Source: Triplophysa rosa (Eukaryota; Chordata; Actinopteri; Cypriniformes; Nemacheilidae). Taken from it: a stretch of 64,000 bases of DNA. The notes below the pieces were generated by a model that saw only the letters and a program-made list of their open reading frames with translations, made no database searches and had not been told where the DNA came from. Shown in pieces: positions 31,941 through 44,569 of this stretch. The first letter of the stretch is position 1. Every line of letters begins with the position of its first letter. Location: NCBI RefSeq assembly GCF_024868665.1, contig NC_079898.1, positions 26,986,045-27,050,044 of the forward strand, written 5' to 3'. Made by a program: the position numbers and the translations under genes.

Positions 31941-32556
31941 TGTTAAAAAGGCTACCGCTGTTAGCAATGCGATCCCTGATAATATATTTCTGTTTCTTGC
32001 CGAGATTGACACAGCACAGCAGCCAATCAGCGCCTGCGAATCTCCGTGCAGGGGAACGTCCCGCCCACAGAACTGAGTTGGAGATAAGCAGGAGCGCTGA
32101 CGCAGAAGCGAACTTTCGCTGCTATTTTTCTGTTTGTTTACTTTAGCTTATGATTTCACGGGTGTTATGCGTTAATGGCATACAAACCACACATACACCA
32201 CGTGAACTAAATATTTGAGTTGTGGTGACGAAAATAAACGGGTTATTCCCAACCGACATCTAAGAATCAGTCTCTTACCGGTGTTGTGCCGAAAACACAC
32301 TCCCCGCCAGATTCTGCACCCCCTTCAATAACACGCTGTCCGATTGGCTAATTCTAACCCCTCCCCACACCCAATCCTAATCCTAAACCCTCCCCTAACA
32401 CCTAATCCTCAACCTAACCATTGTGGGGAGGGGGGGTGCATAATCTGGCAGGGAGTGTGTTTTCGGCACAACACCGGACACCCTGTGGTGGGTTTCAATC
32501 TTACCAGAAGACACCCTAACTAGGAACGTGTCAATATAAGGTGAACAATTTTTTCA
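31941..32556 (+). repeat. 3' LTR of the BEL/Pao element, carrying a MITE
   Basis: 616 bp against 420 bp for the 5' LTR. The extra 196 bp equal a 192-bp element plus one CCGG duplication. Confidence 0.92.
32282..32473. mobile_element. 192-bp MITE inserted in the 3' LTR
   Basis: Inverted ends TGTTGTGCCGAAAACACACT and AGTGTGTTTTCGGCACAACA. CCGG is duplicated at 32278-32281 and 32474-32477 (ACCGG is the 5-bp alternative). The 5' LTR provides the empty site. No coding capacity. Confidence 0.88.
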
Positions 32557-32561
32557 CTTTT

Positions 32562-34675
32562 CTACTGTGAAAGCTAATGTTTTCCAAGCAGTTGCTAGAT
32601 TTTGGTGTTAAGAACTTTCAAAAAGTCGCTAAAGAGACCTGACTGAATTAGCAGCGCTGGTAGTGGGCGTGTCCCTCGAGCTGATGCTTTCCTGAACGTT
32701 CAGTAGCTTTTGTAAACACCGCAAATATGTTCTAAACTCCACATAAGTTTTTCAAGAGTGTGTCAGGAATGCTTTTGGTTTTCCTTAAAGAACAGAGTTT
32801 GTAAGTTTGATTGTGTTTATTGGAACGTTTGATGAAGCTCCTCAGCTTCACTTGTGTTAATGGATATGTGTTCTGGGAAATCTTACTTTACAGCCTTTCT
32901 ATTCAAAACCCCCTTTTTTGTTGTTTGCTCTTAATGTAAAATATTTAGTGTTCTCTCATTTGAATTGCACTGTAGGCTTGTGTCACAGGGTATGTCTGGA
33001 CTCTTTCTCGTTTATTATCCTTGTCTGAGGTGGGAGTGATTTACAGCAATGAGATTCTGCTTTAGTCTACTTTTTCTCAGATGTTTCTCCGTTTTGTTCC
33101 GATGTTTGCTCACATTAGTCAAGATGCAGAGGTCTGAATCGACCTGCCTGAATGTTTAAAACAGCCTTGAAGTGTGTGTGAAGGTTATTCAGATGTCTGT
33201 AGTTTGGTGACATGAAAGAGAGGTTTGAGGTTTGAAGGGTACGAATCTGATGAGCTTCAATACTTGGATAAATTGAAAAGAGATTTCCAGTCTGAAGGTC
33301 TTCTGTAGTTTGATAGGTTTGGTCAATTTGAAGAGAGCTTTTGAAGTTTGAAGGGTGTGTTAAGTAGGTCTCATGTCATTTTAACACGTATGGTTATGAG
33401 ACCAATGAATGTAGATCTGGATTTGGGTATATTTAATGAGAATGTTTGAGTTGATATTGAGATCTTCATTAATATGACTTTTGATTGCAGACGAGACGAA
33501 TCTGAGCTCAGTTTGACACATTGTTGACGTCTCTTCTCAAACTCTCATGACAGACACATTTCTGACTCGTTTTCTCAGATGGAACATCTAAGATTTAAGA
33601 TGAGATTTAAGCAAACATTTCCACTTTCGCTTCACTTTCATCTCATCACATGAAGCTGCTCGGCTCCCGAAGTCATCCAAGAACAACAGATAAAGAGACA
33701 GAAAGGCAAAAGAATAAAGTTGAAGAATGAGAAGATGAAGTATTGTGAAGGGACAGTTTAAACCCTGAAGGCAAGTGTGACACACAGCACTTGTTTGTTT
33801 TGTGTGTGTGTAAAATAAACCAGACATGCGTGTGTGCGTGCGTGCCGTGTGCGGGTGACAGTGGACAGAAATAGCTCACATATACAGAATTGTGAATTTT
33901 ATAGCCCTGTGTGAATGTTTTACTGCACATTATTTCAAAAAGAGAGAATCATTTTCACAATGTTCTATTGAAGAGGAATGTAAGATCCTGTGAAACCCTT
34001 CTTCAGTCATTCTATATAATGTAAGCTCTTTAAAATCTTCACCTCAAATTTGGTTTTTGTCAACATCAGGTCCTGAAAATCCTATTTTACTTGCAAGTGT
34101 GTCTCTTTAGTACAACAGATTGTGAAAATTGACTTTAATAACCTCTAAATGTATGTAATAATTCTTTCTAAAATGAACATCTTTCTTCACGGTGTGCCGC
34201 AGACGGTTGTGTTTCTTCATCTTCATGTGTGTCTCGTGGGTATCAGAATTAAAATAGTGTTGCTCGCAGAGTCATGCATATATATATATATATATATCCA
34301 GCAGATGTCTGTGCATGTCTTCCCATATACTTTACCACAACAGCCAACACTACATACACATCATGCAAATGGACACTTACTGTATTTATTCAGTGAGAAA
34401 TCTGTGACGTTAAGATATTCAAACCTCAGCTGAATGCAAAAATCCTGCTGAGGTTTTGAATATTTGAATGTAGTATAGCAACTATCTGTGAGCCTACTGT
34501 TGAAACTTATGTTGATGGTTTGGTTAAACGTGTCTTCATGTGACGCATGGTTGGAGAAACTGAAAAATAAAAGAGAGAGAGAGACTGAGGCTCTTTACTG
34601 GAAACACCATTATTCTGATAGAAGATCCTGACCTAAAGTCTTTCACTTGTAATGTTAACTGTATAATGTTCTTGA
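32562..34675. other. Intergenic
   Basis: No gene seen. gtttgaagggt/gaagagagttt-like phrases recur at 33220-33360, perhaps a decayed local duplication. A short GT run lies near 33804 and 33828. Confidence 0.4.
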
Positions 34676-34677
34676 AG

Positions 34678-34900
34678 GGAAAGTTCACCTAAAAATGAAA
34701 ATTCTGTCGTCATTTACTCACCCTCAGGTTGTTCCAAACCTGCTTAAATGTCTTTGTTCTGCTAAACACAAAGGAAGATATTTGTAAGAATGTCAGTAAC
34801 CAAGCAGATCTCATCCCCATTGACTCCCATAGTTTTTATTTTCCCTATGGGAATCAATGGGGGATGAGATCTGTTTGGTTACTGACATTCTGTGATATTG
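34678..34900 (+). repeat. AGGGATAGTTCACCC-family fragment with fold-back arms
   Basis: gggaaagttcacctaaaaat, then tcatttactcaccctcagg, identifies the family. It is followed by a strong inverted repeat (34788-34832 with 34845-34890). Confidence 0.65.
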
Positions 34901-35039
34901 CTACTTGTTTAAATTTAGTTGGACACAGTGTGTTTTTTCTTTCCATTCACAGTTTTTTTCCTGTCAAATTGTCAATATGATGGCGTTGAGATCTTGTGTC
35001 TTGTGTTTTTTTTTCAGCACAGCACACATAGTACCAAAA

Positions 35040-35335
35040 AATGGGGGCAGTTGTGGCCTAATGGTTAGAGAGTCGGACTCATGCCGGTTGGATTCCCAGG
35101 GCCGGCGGGTAACGACTGAGGTGTCCTTGAGCAAGGCACCTGACCCCTACTTGCTCCCCGGGCGCTGCAGTGATAGCTGCCCACTGCTCCGGGTGTACGT
35201 GTGGTCACCCCTTGCTGTGCGTGTGTTCACTACTCTCTGGATGGGTTAAATGCAGAGGTCACATTTCGTTGCCTTGTACTTGTACATGTGCAATGACAAT
35301 AAATTGAATCTAAATCTAAATTGAATCTAAAATCT
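35040..35335 (+). mobile_element. V-SINE-like tRNA-derived SINE, copy 2
   Basis: tRNA-like head gtggcctaatggttagagag with B-box-like ggttggattcccag, conserved centre gcaaggcacctgacccctac and cactgctccgggtgtacgtg, and a tail tgcaatgacaataaattg followed by repeated aatctaa. Confidence 0.75.
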
Positions 35336-35339
35336 AAAT

Positions 35340-35585
35340 TCTGTAATCATTTATTCTCCTCATGTGTTTGTTAATCTGTATGTGAGTCTTTCTTCAGTGG
35401 AACACAACAGAAGATATTTTGAGAAATGTCTCAGTGGTGTTGTGTCCTTTCAATGAAAGTCAATGGAGTTCAGTGTTCAATATTCTTCAAAATATCTTCT
35501 GTTGTGTTCTGAAGAAGAAAGAAACTCGTACAGGTTTGACATGACATGAGAGTGAATAAATGATGGAAGAAGTTTCACTTTAACA
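35340..35585 (+). repeat. AGGGATAGTTCACCC-family fragment
   Basis: tcttcagtggaacacaacag, aagatattttgagaaatg and gaaactcgtacaggtttgac are the body of the family, here next to the SINE. The copy is degenerate. Confidence 0.5.
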
Positions 35586-36348
35586 TTGATGTTTGTACAT
35601 GCGCTCCAGGTTTTATTGAGATCCTTCCTCTCTTTATATGTTGTTGATTCATTCAGTGCGCTTTTATGAATCTCAGTTCATCTTGACACTTTGTGTCTTG
35701 AGAAGGTGAAGGAGGTGTCTTATAGTTCTGCTTCTGTGTTTCATGACCCACTTAAAGAACGGTATCGAGGGAGAAGCCCGTATGAAACGTGTGACTAAAT
35801 CACTAAAGAGACAGTTTGATGTTTTGAAGGTCTACTGTAAATCATCAGCTGTGGTTTCTGGCAGACTGCAAACTCCACTGCTAAAAACACAATCTCCATT
35901 TCACTTAGATCATGCCTGGTGTTTTAAAGCAGCTTTTCAGGGTCCAGTATTTCTTTGTTGAGCAAACTAAAGTAAACCTTGTCGAGCAGTGCAGACTGCT
36001 CATTTTCTTATGGATTATATTTATAAAAGTAAGCGGTTCTTGGTTTTTAGTCCGTGATCTGCTTCACATTCTGGCACCTTCTCGACTCAAGCGTTTCCTT
36101 TTCTTTATTATGCAAATCAGTTTCCAATTACAGCATGTCGGCCGTTTCTCATGAGCTCGTTCCTTCTCTTTATACTTATATTTGGAGTCGGTCTGGACAC
36201 TTCTGTGTGTGTAAACACTTGAGGTGCGACTGATCAAAGGAAACACACAACAGAGATGACAAAGTACATTTGTTACACTTCTCTGTATTCCTGCAGTTTT
36301 GTGAAGAAAATGTGTTCAGTGACATTTACCAGAGAATCTCAGCATGGC

Positions 36349-36662
36349 TGTGTGTGTGTGTGTGTGTGTGTGTGTGTTCATGTTTGTATATCCCGGTGGG
36401 GACCTAAACCTGAATACACACCAACACATGGGGACTCGTGTCACCGTGGGGACCAAAATTGAGGTCCTCATGGGCACAAAAGCTTATAAATTGTTCAGAA
36501 CAATATTTTTTACAAATCTAAAAATGCAAAAAGTGTTCTATGATCTTTAGGTTTAGGGATAGGGTTAGGGATAGGGGATAGAATATACAGTTTGTACAGT
36601 ATAAAAACATTACGCCTATGGACTGTCCCCACGGGGATAGTCAACCGTGTGTGTGTGTGTGT
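36349..36662 (+). repeat. GT-flanked ~300-bp repeat, copy 2
   Basis: Near-identical to 17576-17875, differing by a few bases and a small gggata duplication, with (GT)n at both ends. Confidence 0.8.
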
Positions 36663-36879
36663 GTATGAAATGGCGAATTAACTCAAAGCAATAATGCCAT
36701 TATTAGATTTATCAGTAGTGTTGCTATTTATATAATTCTCTGCTGCTTTTTTTATCACATTGTCTTTGGAGGCGTGTAACCGCAGTAATGAAATACACCA
36801 GGACTACACTTGTGTAGATAAAACAATATACCCATAAAAATATATTGTATTATATGTTGTATATAACTACATATGTTGT

Positions 36880-37055
36880 ATGTAGCTTTCATGTGGCTCA
36901 GTGGGTTAGAGCACGGCACTAACAACGCCAAGGTCATGGGTTCCATCCCAGGGGATTGCACATAGAAACAAATGTATAATACAATGCAATGTAAGTCGCT
37001 TTGGATAAAAGCGTCTGCCAAATGCGTAAATGTATGTGTAATGTAAATGTAATAT
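36880..37055 (+). mobile_element. tRNA-derived SINE
   Basis: A-box-like tggctcagtgggttagagc and B-box-like gggttccatccc give a tRNA-like head. The tail tcgctttggataaaagcg, then tctgccaaatgcgtaaatg, is the 3' end shared by many fish SINEs and their partner LINEs. It is not a functional tRNA gene because the arms do not pair properly. Confidence 0.7.
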
Positions 37056-37079
37056 AAAGAATGTGCATTGTAAAGTGTT

Positions 37080-39473
37080 ACATAAATATACAAATAGAAA
37101 AAAATCTCTCTGGAAGTTTGTTGTCAGCAGTTCAAATGATGTACAGAATGCAAATGGCTGCTGACCCACCTCTCGTCTCTCCGGCCTTTCTCTCAGGTGT
37201 CATCTAAGCGGTTAAAACAATGACTACCACAACCATGACCTCACTGGAGAAGGTCACAGGATGAAGAGATGTTTATGTGAGGCCGTTATTGTGCCCTGAG
37301 GGTCTTTCTGTCACAGTCACACAAAGTGTGTTTGATCTGACGAAAAGATTAAAACCTGTGACTCTTTTATAGCTCAGGAGACCTCAGATATGTTTTAAAA
37401 CTCCATCTAAATAAAATAAATGATAAATTAATTGATAATAAATGAATGCTAATAGAAGATGACAGAAGATGTTGACGTGAAATGAGCTACAGTAAGAGTG
37501 TGAAATGAATGTGGATGACTGTGATACGTTTAGGAAATGTTCTTTTTCCAGAAAAGATCATGGAATACAATGCATTTGCACAAAAACAAGTATTTAGCAT
37601 TTAAGAAGAGCTTCTGTGTGCTCTACTCGGGTGATTTCTGCTCCAGAATGAAATTTAAGAGTTTAAGAGAAGGAATCAGGAAAACAATGAAGTGAAACAC
37701 AAGACATGAGCAGATTGATTGAGTTAAAGGCTTCACTATGATGCTGGAGTGCTGCGTTTCACGAAGAGATAAAACACAAAATCAGCTCATTGAATAATGA
37801 CCGTGTTCATCACAATTCACAAGACAGTCTTCAGCAGAGCGTTATGACTCTAAATATCTCATTTTATTCTCTCATGCAGCGTATGTTTGAGCGTGTCATT
37901 GTTCTGAAAATATCTCTGCTTCACAGCAGGTCCAGGTCTGTGAGATCACTGCCGTTGGTCTTTGTGTTTGAGGTGTGGATGCTGGGATGTGCACGGGCTG
38001 TGCTGCTCTCCAACCATTCCACGTTTTTAAGGTGTCGTGTATTATATGCTATCAGCTTTACAGTATATATACTGTATATATGTTTTTGTGTGGCTGGAGA
38101 AGATCGAAACATGAATGTGTGTAGTTTAGCCATTACATGAATACGTGCTGAATTAAACATGGAGACATGTTTATGGAGACAAGAGTCTCATTGGTGTCTA
38201 TGAAAACTCCACCGGCTTGATTGACAGTTTCGGGGCTTCTGAAGGTGCTCATCATACACTGAATACAATGAAGTTTCAATGTACACATCCTCAAAAAATT
38301 CAGTGGCTGTATATTGATCTTGTGTGGTATAAACGGGATTTATCAGTGACTTTAGTGTAATTTGTTTTGATCTTTATCCAGTTATCACAGACGACTGGAG
38401 AGGTGTGCAGACCAGCAGGTCTGGTGATGTCTCACATCACTGCTAATGAGGCGGCGCAGAGCTTTGAAATGTAAAACGTAAAGTCACCCGGCGGTCACTC
38501 TGTCTGCGGTCTGTAGACACTGAGAGAATAAGAGGGAGAGAGACTTTCCATAGGGCATAACACTTCCCAAAAGGTTCATTATCAGTCTGTATGATTCCAT
38601 AATATAACCTCTTACTTTAGCTGTTGCACAGACTATAAAAAGTCAAGAAACATCTGGTTACTCTAAAGACCTTTGACTGAAATGGTTTTCTGTTTATTCT
38701 CACTTTTTATCTCCTCTCTAAAAAAGAAATTAGAGCTGTCATAGGTTAATCTGTTAATATATCACATTAGCTGTTAATGTACAAACTTAACTAGATTTTT
38801 TGCTCAAATTCATAAATCTAGATCAATATTTTAAATCCTCCTTGAACTGCCACATATTGAGCTCAAGAGTTTTCTTCCTCTTGTCACGTTATCATTTCTG
38901 AGTTCTTCTGTAGCAGATGATAAAAATCGTTAAACCCTGTAGATTTACATCGACTGAATGTTTAGTCTGACTGTAAGGCCCACATAACCTTCACCTGTCA
39001 GGACTTTTTCAACTTATTTAAACCTTGAGACAAGAAACTTTCACACATCGTCCTAACAAACATTTCTTTTACACTGAAGACCTGGTCAGGAAGTCTCGGG
39101 TTTTTCAGTTATGATGGCCAGATGAAGCTGCTGTGATGTTCTGAGTGGTTGTTTTGCCATTTGGTCTCCAGGGCTTTGCAAGGCGAGTGCTTTAAGATGT
39201 TCAGAGTGTTTTAGCACATTGCTTTGCGGTTGGTTGAAGGTTGTGTGTAAGTCAATGAGCCCGTGACATCAGATCTCTAGATACATGAAATTTTTCCCTT
39301 CAGAAGCTTGAAATTTTCTCTCCACGTATCTCCCAAAGTTAGAGGTCAGTGTATTAGATGTAAATACATAAAGAGGTAAACTGTAAAATACAATAGTGTC
39401 TTGCGTCTGTTTTACACTATTCTGTATTAATTTTGTTATTCTGCTGTCCAAAAACTCTTTGTAATCTTGTCTG
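37080..39473. other. Intergenic
   Basis: No gene or clear repeat recognised over 2.4 kb. A short TATA-rich palindrome lies at 38061-38079. Confidence 0.4.
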
Positions 39474-39486
39474 CGTGTGTGTGTGT

Positions 39487-39528
<42 letters not shown>

Positions 39529-39556
39529 GTGTGCGTGTGCGTGCGTGTGCGTGCGC

Positions 39557-39588
<32 letters not shown>

Positions 39589-39632
39589 GTGCGCGTGCAT
39601 GTGCGTGTGCGTGTGTGTGCGCGTGCATTCAT
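39474..39632 (+). repeat. GT/GC compound microsatellite
   Basis: (GT)n interspersed with GC for about 160 bp. The reading frames over it on both strands are repeat artefacts. Confidence 0.95.
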
Positions 39633-41646
39633 GCATGCATGAGAAAAAAAGAGAAAATGACTACATGGAAGGCTGTCAGATCTGTGCTGTCTGATGAGAC
39701 ACATCTCAGTGTGCATTCAAGCACACGTCTTTATCTCTGTTCCCAAACCTAGAGAGCATTGAATGGCTTATAGTCAGAGTCCTGTAATGAAAGCATGTTC
39801 CAAAGGTGTGCTGAAACATTGTGTTATTAGGAACTTCTTTAGGTTCAATTTATAAAGCTTGAAAAGACAATCCTGTTTACAATAGTAAAGCGAGTTATAT
39901 TATAAATACATTTTTTTACAATTATTAAAAATTATGATATCATTTTATTTTACAATATTCAAAAAATATTTTTACATTATACATTTTATATAAAAAATAA
40001 ATAGATAATGTGTCATTCAGCACTGAAAGTCATTAACCTTATTGGATGGGTATCTTTGGAGACATCTCAATAGTGTTGGAGCTCTGCACTTGCTTTAACT
40101 TACTTTCTTGTGGAAGTCTTCTATAACAACAACAACATGTCTCATTTCAGTCGTTCAGTTGCTTGCTTAAATAATCACACTCTGGAATTGAGGACATGAA
40201 ATTGCCTTCTAGCTCTTCTCTCGAGGTGTGTTATGTATAAGGTTTCTTTGTTCTTTGCTGTCTCTGTTAATCTATCCGTGTGTGTGTGTGTGTGTGTGCG
40301 TGTGTGTGTGTGTGCGATGCGTAATGCTGTGAGATCTGTACCGCTGCCATGACCGTGTGAAGATGCTCTAGCACTTTGACAGAGAATATGTGACGCTGGA
40401 AAACCACTTAACCGCAGGGATTGAGACGCGCAACAGAGAACGAGAACCTGGCATGAAAATAAACACAGAGTGCAGAATGAGAGAGAGGCAAAGCAGGATT
40501 TATCAGGGTGAAAGAAAAACAGATAAAGAGAGAGAGAGAGGGAATAGATGTGGAAGTGATTTGGAGAGAAGATGATGAGAAATGGAGAGCAGGAGGGAAT
40601 TGATGGGGAGAGCCAGATACTGAGAATTAATCATCAATAAAAGCAGCCAGGGAGAACAGAGAAAGAGCGAGCGGGAGAGAGAGAATTGAAAATTCACAGA
40701 CAATAGATGTCATGGGAACCAATTACATGGCAAAGGTAGGAGAGTTCTCAGTGGAGTCTGTTATTATGCATGTGGGGTGGCATCTTCATCACTCCTTGCA
40801 CCTCATCCTATCATCGTGCTTTTCAGAAGCTTATTGAGGTTCTCACAATGTTTAACAATGTGTAACATCATGCTGTGGGAATCTTAAAAGAACAAATTGA
40901 AGGTTTGCAAAGATGAATAATTTGGTGGTGGTGGTGGTGTTTGCTAATGCAAGCATCATTCTTACTCGTGCTCACAGTAAACAGCTGCTGTCCGAGGTGC
41001 TGAAACTCCTGTTACATCACTGACAGAAAACAGGAAGCGTGTTTTCTTACCATCATAAACAGTTTCAGCACTCTATTGGCTCTGTGGTATTTTCACTTTA
41101 AACATTATATTACTTAATGTACAAATGAGTTTTGTTATCGTGCTGAATGTCTTGTAAGCACAATTTAATCTACACAAACCTTTACAAAATGCATCTCACT
41201 GATTCAGAGTAAAACTAGAAAAATGTTGCTTTGCAATATTTAGATCCTAATTCCCTGATTGTTGTACTAATATAGTTTTACATGAGAGACTAAGTGAGCC
41301 AAAATTATTAGGAACAGCTTCAGCAGTCTGAACAAAGAAAAGCTCCTTTTGTTTAGCTGTGTTTAAACAGATCAAATGTGTGTAACATCATGGATGCAAA
41401 CTTCTCACATTTGAGTATTTTCGAAAGCTTCAGGGAGGAATGCAAATGCTGCATGTGATTAAGTCTTTGTATTCTGTATCACCTGTCCTGTAATATGCAC
41501 TTTAATTCATGGTCATCTGTGTCCATGGTGTTGATTTCCAATAGAGTTCAGTTATTTCAGGAGCTTTAAACGCACTGACAGACTTGTTGTTACTCGATTA
41601 ATAAAACAACAATGCAAACAAAAACAACAGTCAGTCTAGAACATCG
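39633..41646. other. Intergenic
   Basis: A short (GT)n at 40278-40315 and purine-rich GA stretches (40528-40690). No gene recognised. A (GGT)n run lies at 40924-40938. Confidence 0.4.
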
Positions 41647-42069
41647 ATCTATCCCAGGCACGCAGATAGAACTAGGGACGGGGCGGACACGACCCCCTCA
41701 GATCCCGATCTGTCCCCCTCACTTTCCCTACGAAAGGCTACAAATATCGGTAAAACTGAGGATTAATCAGGATTTCCGCTATGTACGCTAGCCAAGTAGA
41801 GGCGGACAGGCCGGCCGCTCCTTCATTATTTTGCCGTCAATGCTTCAGAATCGAGTCGTCCACCGACGTTTACGTTCTCTGTGTGCTGCTGGCTGCTAGC
41901 CTGCTACGACTCCTGACCCCGCCCCCGGGAAGAACCATACGTCACAGCAGCGCTATGAAGGTATTTCAGTAGCAAAACTTGAGAGCATGTAGATTTTAAT
42001 TTGTGAACTTGTAAAGTGAGTATTTGTACCTGTACACTAAAATGTACACTCACAGCCCCAATGTTAAAA

Positions 42070-42236
42070 CTTGTTAAATAAAAAATTTTATTTTTATTTT
42101 TTTTTTTTTTTTTTTTTTTTTAATTTTTTAATTTTTTTTTTTTATTTTTATTTTTTTTAAAATTTTTTTTAATTTTTTAATTTTTTTTTTTCAAATTTTT
42201 TTGTTTTTTTTAATTTTTTTTTTTTTTTTTTTTGTT
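42070..42236 (+). repeat. T-rich low-complexity tract
   Basis: More than 160 bp of T with scattered A. It could be the tail of a minus-strand retroelement insertion or a replication-slippage product. Sequencing error in length is likely here. Confidence 0.85.
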
Positions 42237-42924
42237 TTCCTAGATTCAGATTTGAATTGTAACCACAAACAGGCATCTACAACCTCTCAAACCTGTCACT
42301 GCAGTTTCAAATCTTCCCGCCTTGACTTTTGCTACTATTTTCACGATAAACCCGTTGCAAAACTAATTTGTGCACTTGAAAGCTCAGAGGCGAGACAAAC
42401 ACTTTTTATTTATATTTTTATGAGTATGTCTTATCATGTGTTTATTGTGTGTATGTTTCTTATGTATTATTGAATCAGGTCGGAGCAAACCTATTGCTAT
42501 TGAAGTCCACTGCAAATGTCTTTACTAAGGACAATAAAGTATCATTCATTCATTTCATTTCATTATTAACATTTTTGTTGACGCATTATATGTATAATAC
42601 ACGCCCGCACATGCACATAAATATGTGTATATATATACGTATACGTCTTTTCAATTAAAACCTTTTAATTAAATACTGACTTAACATTGATAGCTTACAA
42701 CTTTGAAACGCTCCGCAACGCTAAGTAGTTTGATAACGTTTGCTCCGCCCACTTCCGGCATGAGACTTCTGCCATGGCGCTGCTGCCTTGTGACTGCTGT
42801 GACATATGGTTCAATTGTGCCTGTAGTAGCGGTAACCATAGTGATCAAATGCCATCATCGATGACTGAGCTGGTGATTTTTATGGACTGAAACAAATAGA
42901 CTGCATAACTGCCACACAAAGGCT

Positions 42925-42966
42925 ATGAAGAGACAAAAAACATTCCCATCGTTTTTCAAAAACTAA
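42925..42966 (+). pseudogene. Start of a hAT transposase reading frame
   Basis: MKRQKTFPSFFKN then stop. The lysine-rich start followed by SFF resembles N-termini of TTF/ZMYM-type hAT transposases (K-x-Q-K-T-x-x-x-F-F-K). It lies just after a GC-rich promoter-like stretch and before AATG/TAAGTG, a possible donor. Confidence 0.45.
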
Positions 42967-43924
42967 ACAATGTAAGTGTCCTATGCCTGTTGACTTTTCC
43001 CAGATGTGGCAGATTAGTTTTGTTATTTGTATACCTAGTCTTTTGCACTTAGCAAACTCAGCAAAACGTGGAGAGCATGACTATGCAATTAGGTGAGTGG
43101 ACAGAGGCAAATAGCGAATTTACAAAAAAAAGAGTTGCATAAATCAAACAATTTATCGTCAGGAAATAATAATTTATCTGGACTTGCAAGACTTAATTAG
43201 GGTCTTGGCATAACATTATCATCTAACCCAATGTGCTGTATAAGTTGACTGAGGTAAATTTACTGATTTGTGTTTAAATGTTTAAATAAAACATATTTTG
43301 CAGAAGGCATGAAGTTTTGATGGGTGATTGGCATACTAGACAAATAACAGTTTGATCATGCATTGCTAGTGTTGATCAGATAGGCCTTTGTTCGACGTTG
43401 TTTATTTAGCCTATGATTTCAAATAAGAATCCTCCAATGGCTTTTTATTACAAACCATTAGCCCAATTTACGCAAAGTAACTATTGAGCATTAGTTAAGC
43501 CCAAATTACACAAAATAAGTAACTGAGTTGACATCATTTGCTGACAGCTTGGTGCCCCCCAGTTAAAAAATCCAATCTGCGCCCCTGATCTATCCTGCTG
43601 AATCATGTCAACACACTGAAGCGACTGAAGAACAATGGGCAGTGAAATGTTCGGGTTTATTGGAGGCTTTGGAGAAAATAGAGGTATGGTTTCCCAAAAA
43701 CAGCGGAAATGTTGCAAAATGTTTGAATAAAAATGAAATCATAAAATCACGTGACAAACTTTAGTTGTTTTTCGATGTATGGGTCGATTCGATCTGCGCA
43801 GCGTCAAGTGGAGCACAGCTTTTATATAATGGGCTATATGTTCGGTCATTGTCTGTTACTGTGGTAATTAGCGTGAGTTAAGGAAACGATTTGACATCAC
43901 ACTTTCATATTCAAATACAGATTC

Positions 43925-44556
43925 TATCACTAAGCGGGTTTCCATCACTCTGGTTTTATTCGCATTTTGAAGTTTCGCATCAGAAACGAGTGATGGAAAC
44001 GGCAAATTTCGAATTAAAAACCCTTAATTCGCAAAAAAGTTTTTACGCTCGCTTGAGGTGGTTTTTCGTTTTTGCGAAAAAGGTTAATGTGAATAATGGG
44101 AGATGGAAACGCATTTGTCGAATAAATTCCTCCAAAAAGTAGCGTAACTGCACTATGAGACTGCGTAACCTGACTAACCAGACTACTGATCTTGTTACAC
44201 AGCATCAGAAATGTTGTTACGGTCATTCTTAAATGCCTGAGCAAAGTCGTCAAAGTATTCTGTAATTGCCTCTTAGAACTGTCACGACTGTGTTTCCCGA
44301 ACAGCAGACATCCACAAAAGCACCGCATTTATTGTGTTTCGTAATCGTCTGCTTGCGCAAGTATTATTCTATATGAAAATCATTATATTCAGTGGCTTCT
44401 CTTACTTTTCTTACTGATATTTAGTAGCAGTTTATTAGGAAGTGACGGTTGACTAGTTGGATGGAAACGGTGCTTATTCGAAAATGTTTTATGTGATATT
44501 CCAATTTTGCGCGTAAGATAAATTCGCAAGTTTGGATGGAAACCCGGCTAGTGATA
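43925..44556. mobile_element. Non-autonomous DNA element with gggtttccatc ends
   Basis: Left TATCACTAAGCGGGTTTCCA and inverted right TATCACTAGCCGGGTTTCCA match over 20 bp. The body has several gatggaaac and attcgcaa motifs in both orientations. It sits directly upstream of the GC-rich promoter at 44570. Confidence 0.7.
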
Positions 44557-44569
44557 CTGAAGCACCCCA

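Larger units (their letters stand above)
25735..32556 (+). mobile_element. BEL/Pao LTR retrotransposon, full length but broken
   Basis: Flanked by a 5-bp duplication CTTTT (25730-25734 and 32557-32561). LTRs start TGTTAAAAAGG and end TTTTTTCA. A tRNA-Tyr primer site follows the 5' LTR, and a purine-rich tract (tctgggggcggc) precedes the 3' LTR. Gag, zinc knuckles, protease, RT, RNase H and integrase appear in BEL/Pao order. No env-like frame exists. Three coding breaks (stop at 27202, frame change near 31015-31022, stop at 31040) make it non-autonomous. The two LTRs differ by about five substitutions besides a MITE in the 3' LTR, so it is fairly young. Confidence 0.93.
41655..43587 (+). mobile_element. 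hAT transposon remnant with 8-bp target duplication
   Basis: Direct repeats ATCTATCC at 41647-41654 and 43588-43595. Termini CAGGCACGCAGATAGA and, inverted, CAGGGGCGCAGATTGG. An 8-bp duplication and CAGGG ends are characteristic of hAT. It contains a T-rich tract (42070-42236) and a short transposase start (42925). The catalytic body is missing. Confidence 0.8.

Noticed and set aside
31946..32240. Apparent segmental duplication of 25740-26030
   Set aside because: Explained by the two LTRs of one retrotransposon, with matching TG...CA ends and target duplication.
36880..36955. Candidate tRNA gene
   Set aside because: A- and B-box-like sequences exist, but the arms do not pair properly and the segment continues into a SINE tail.
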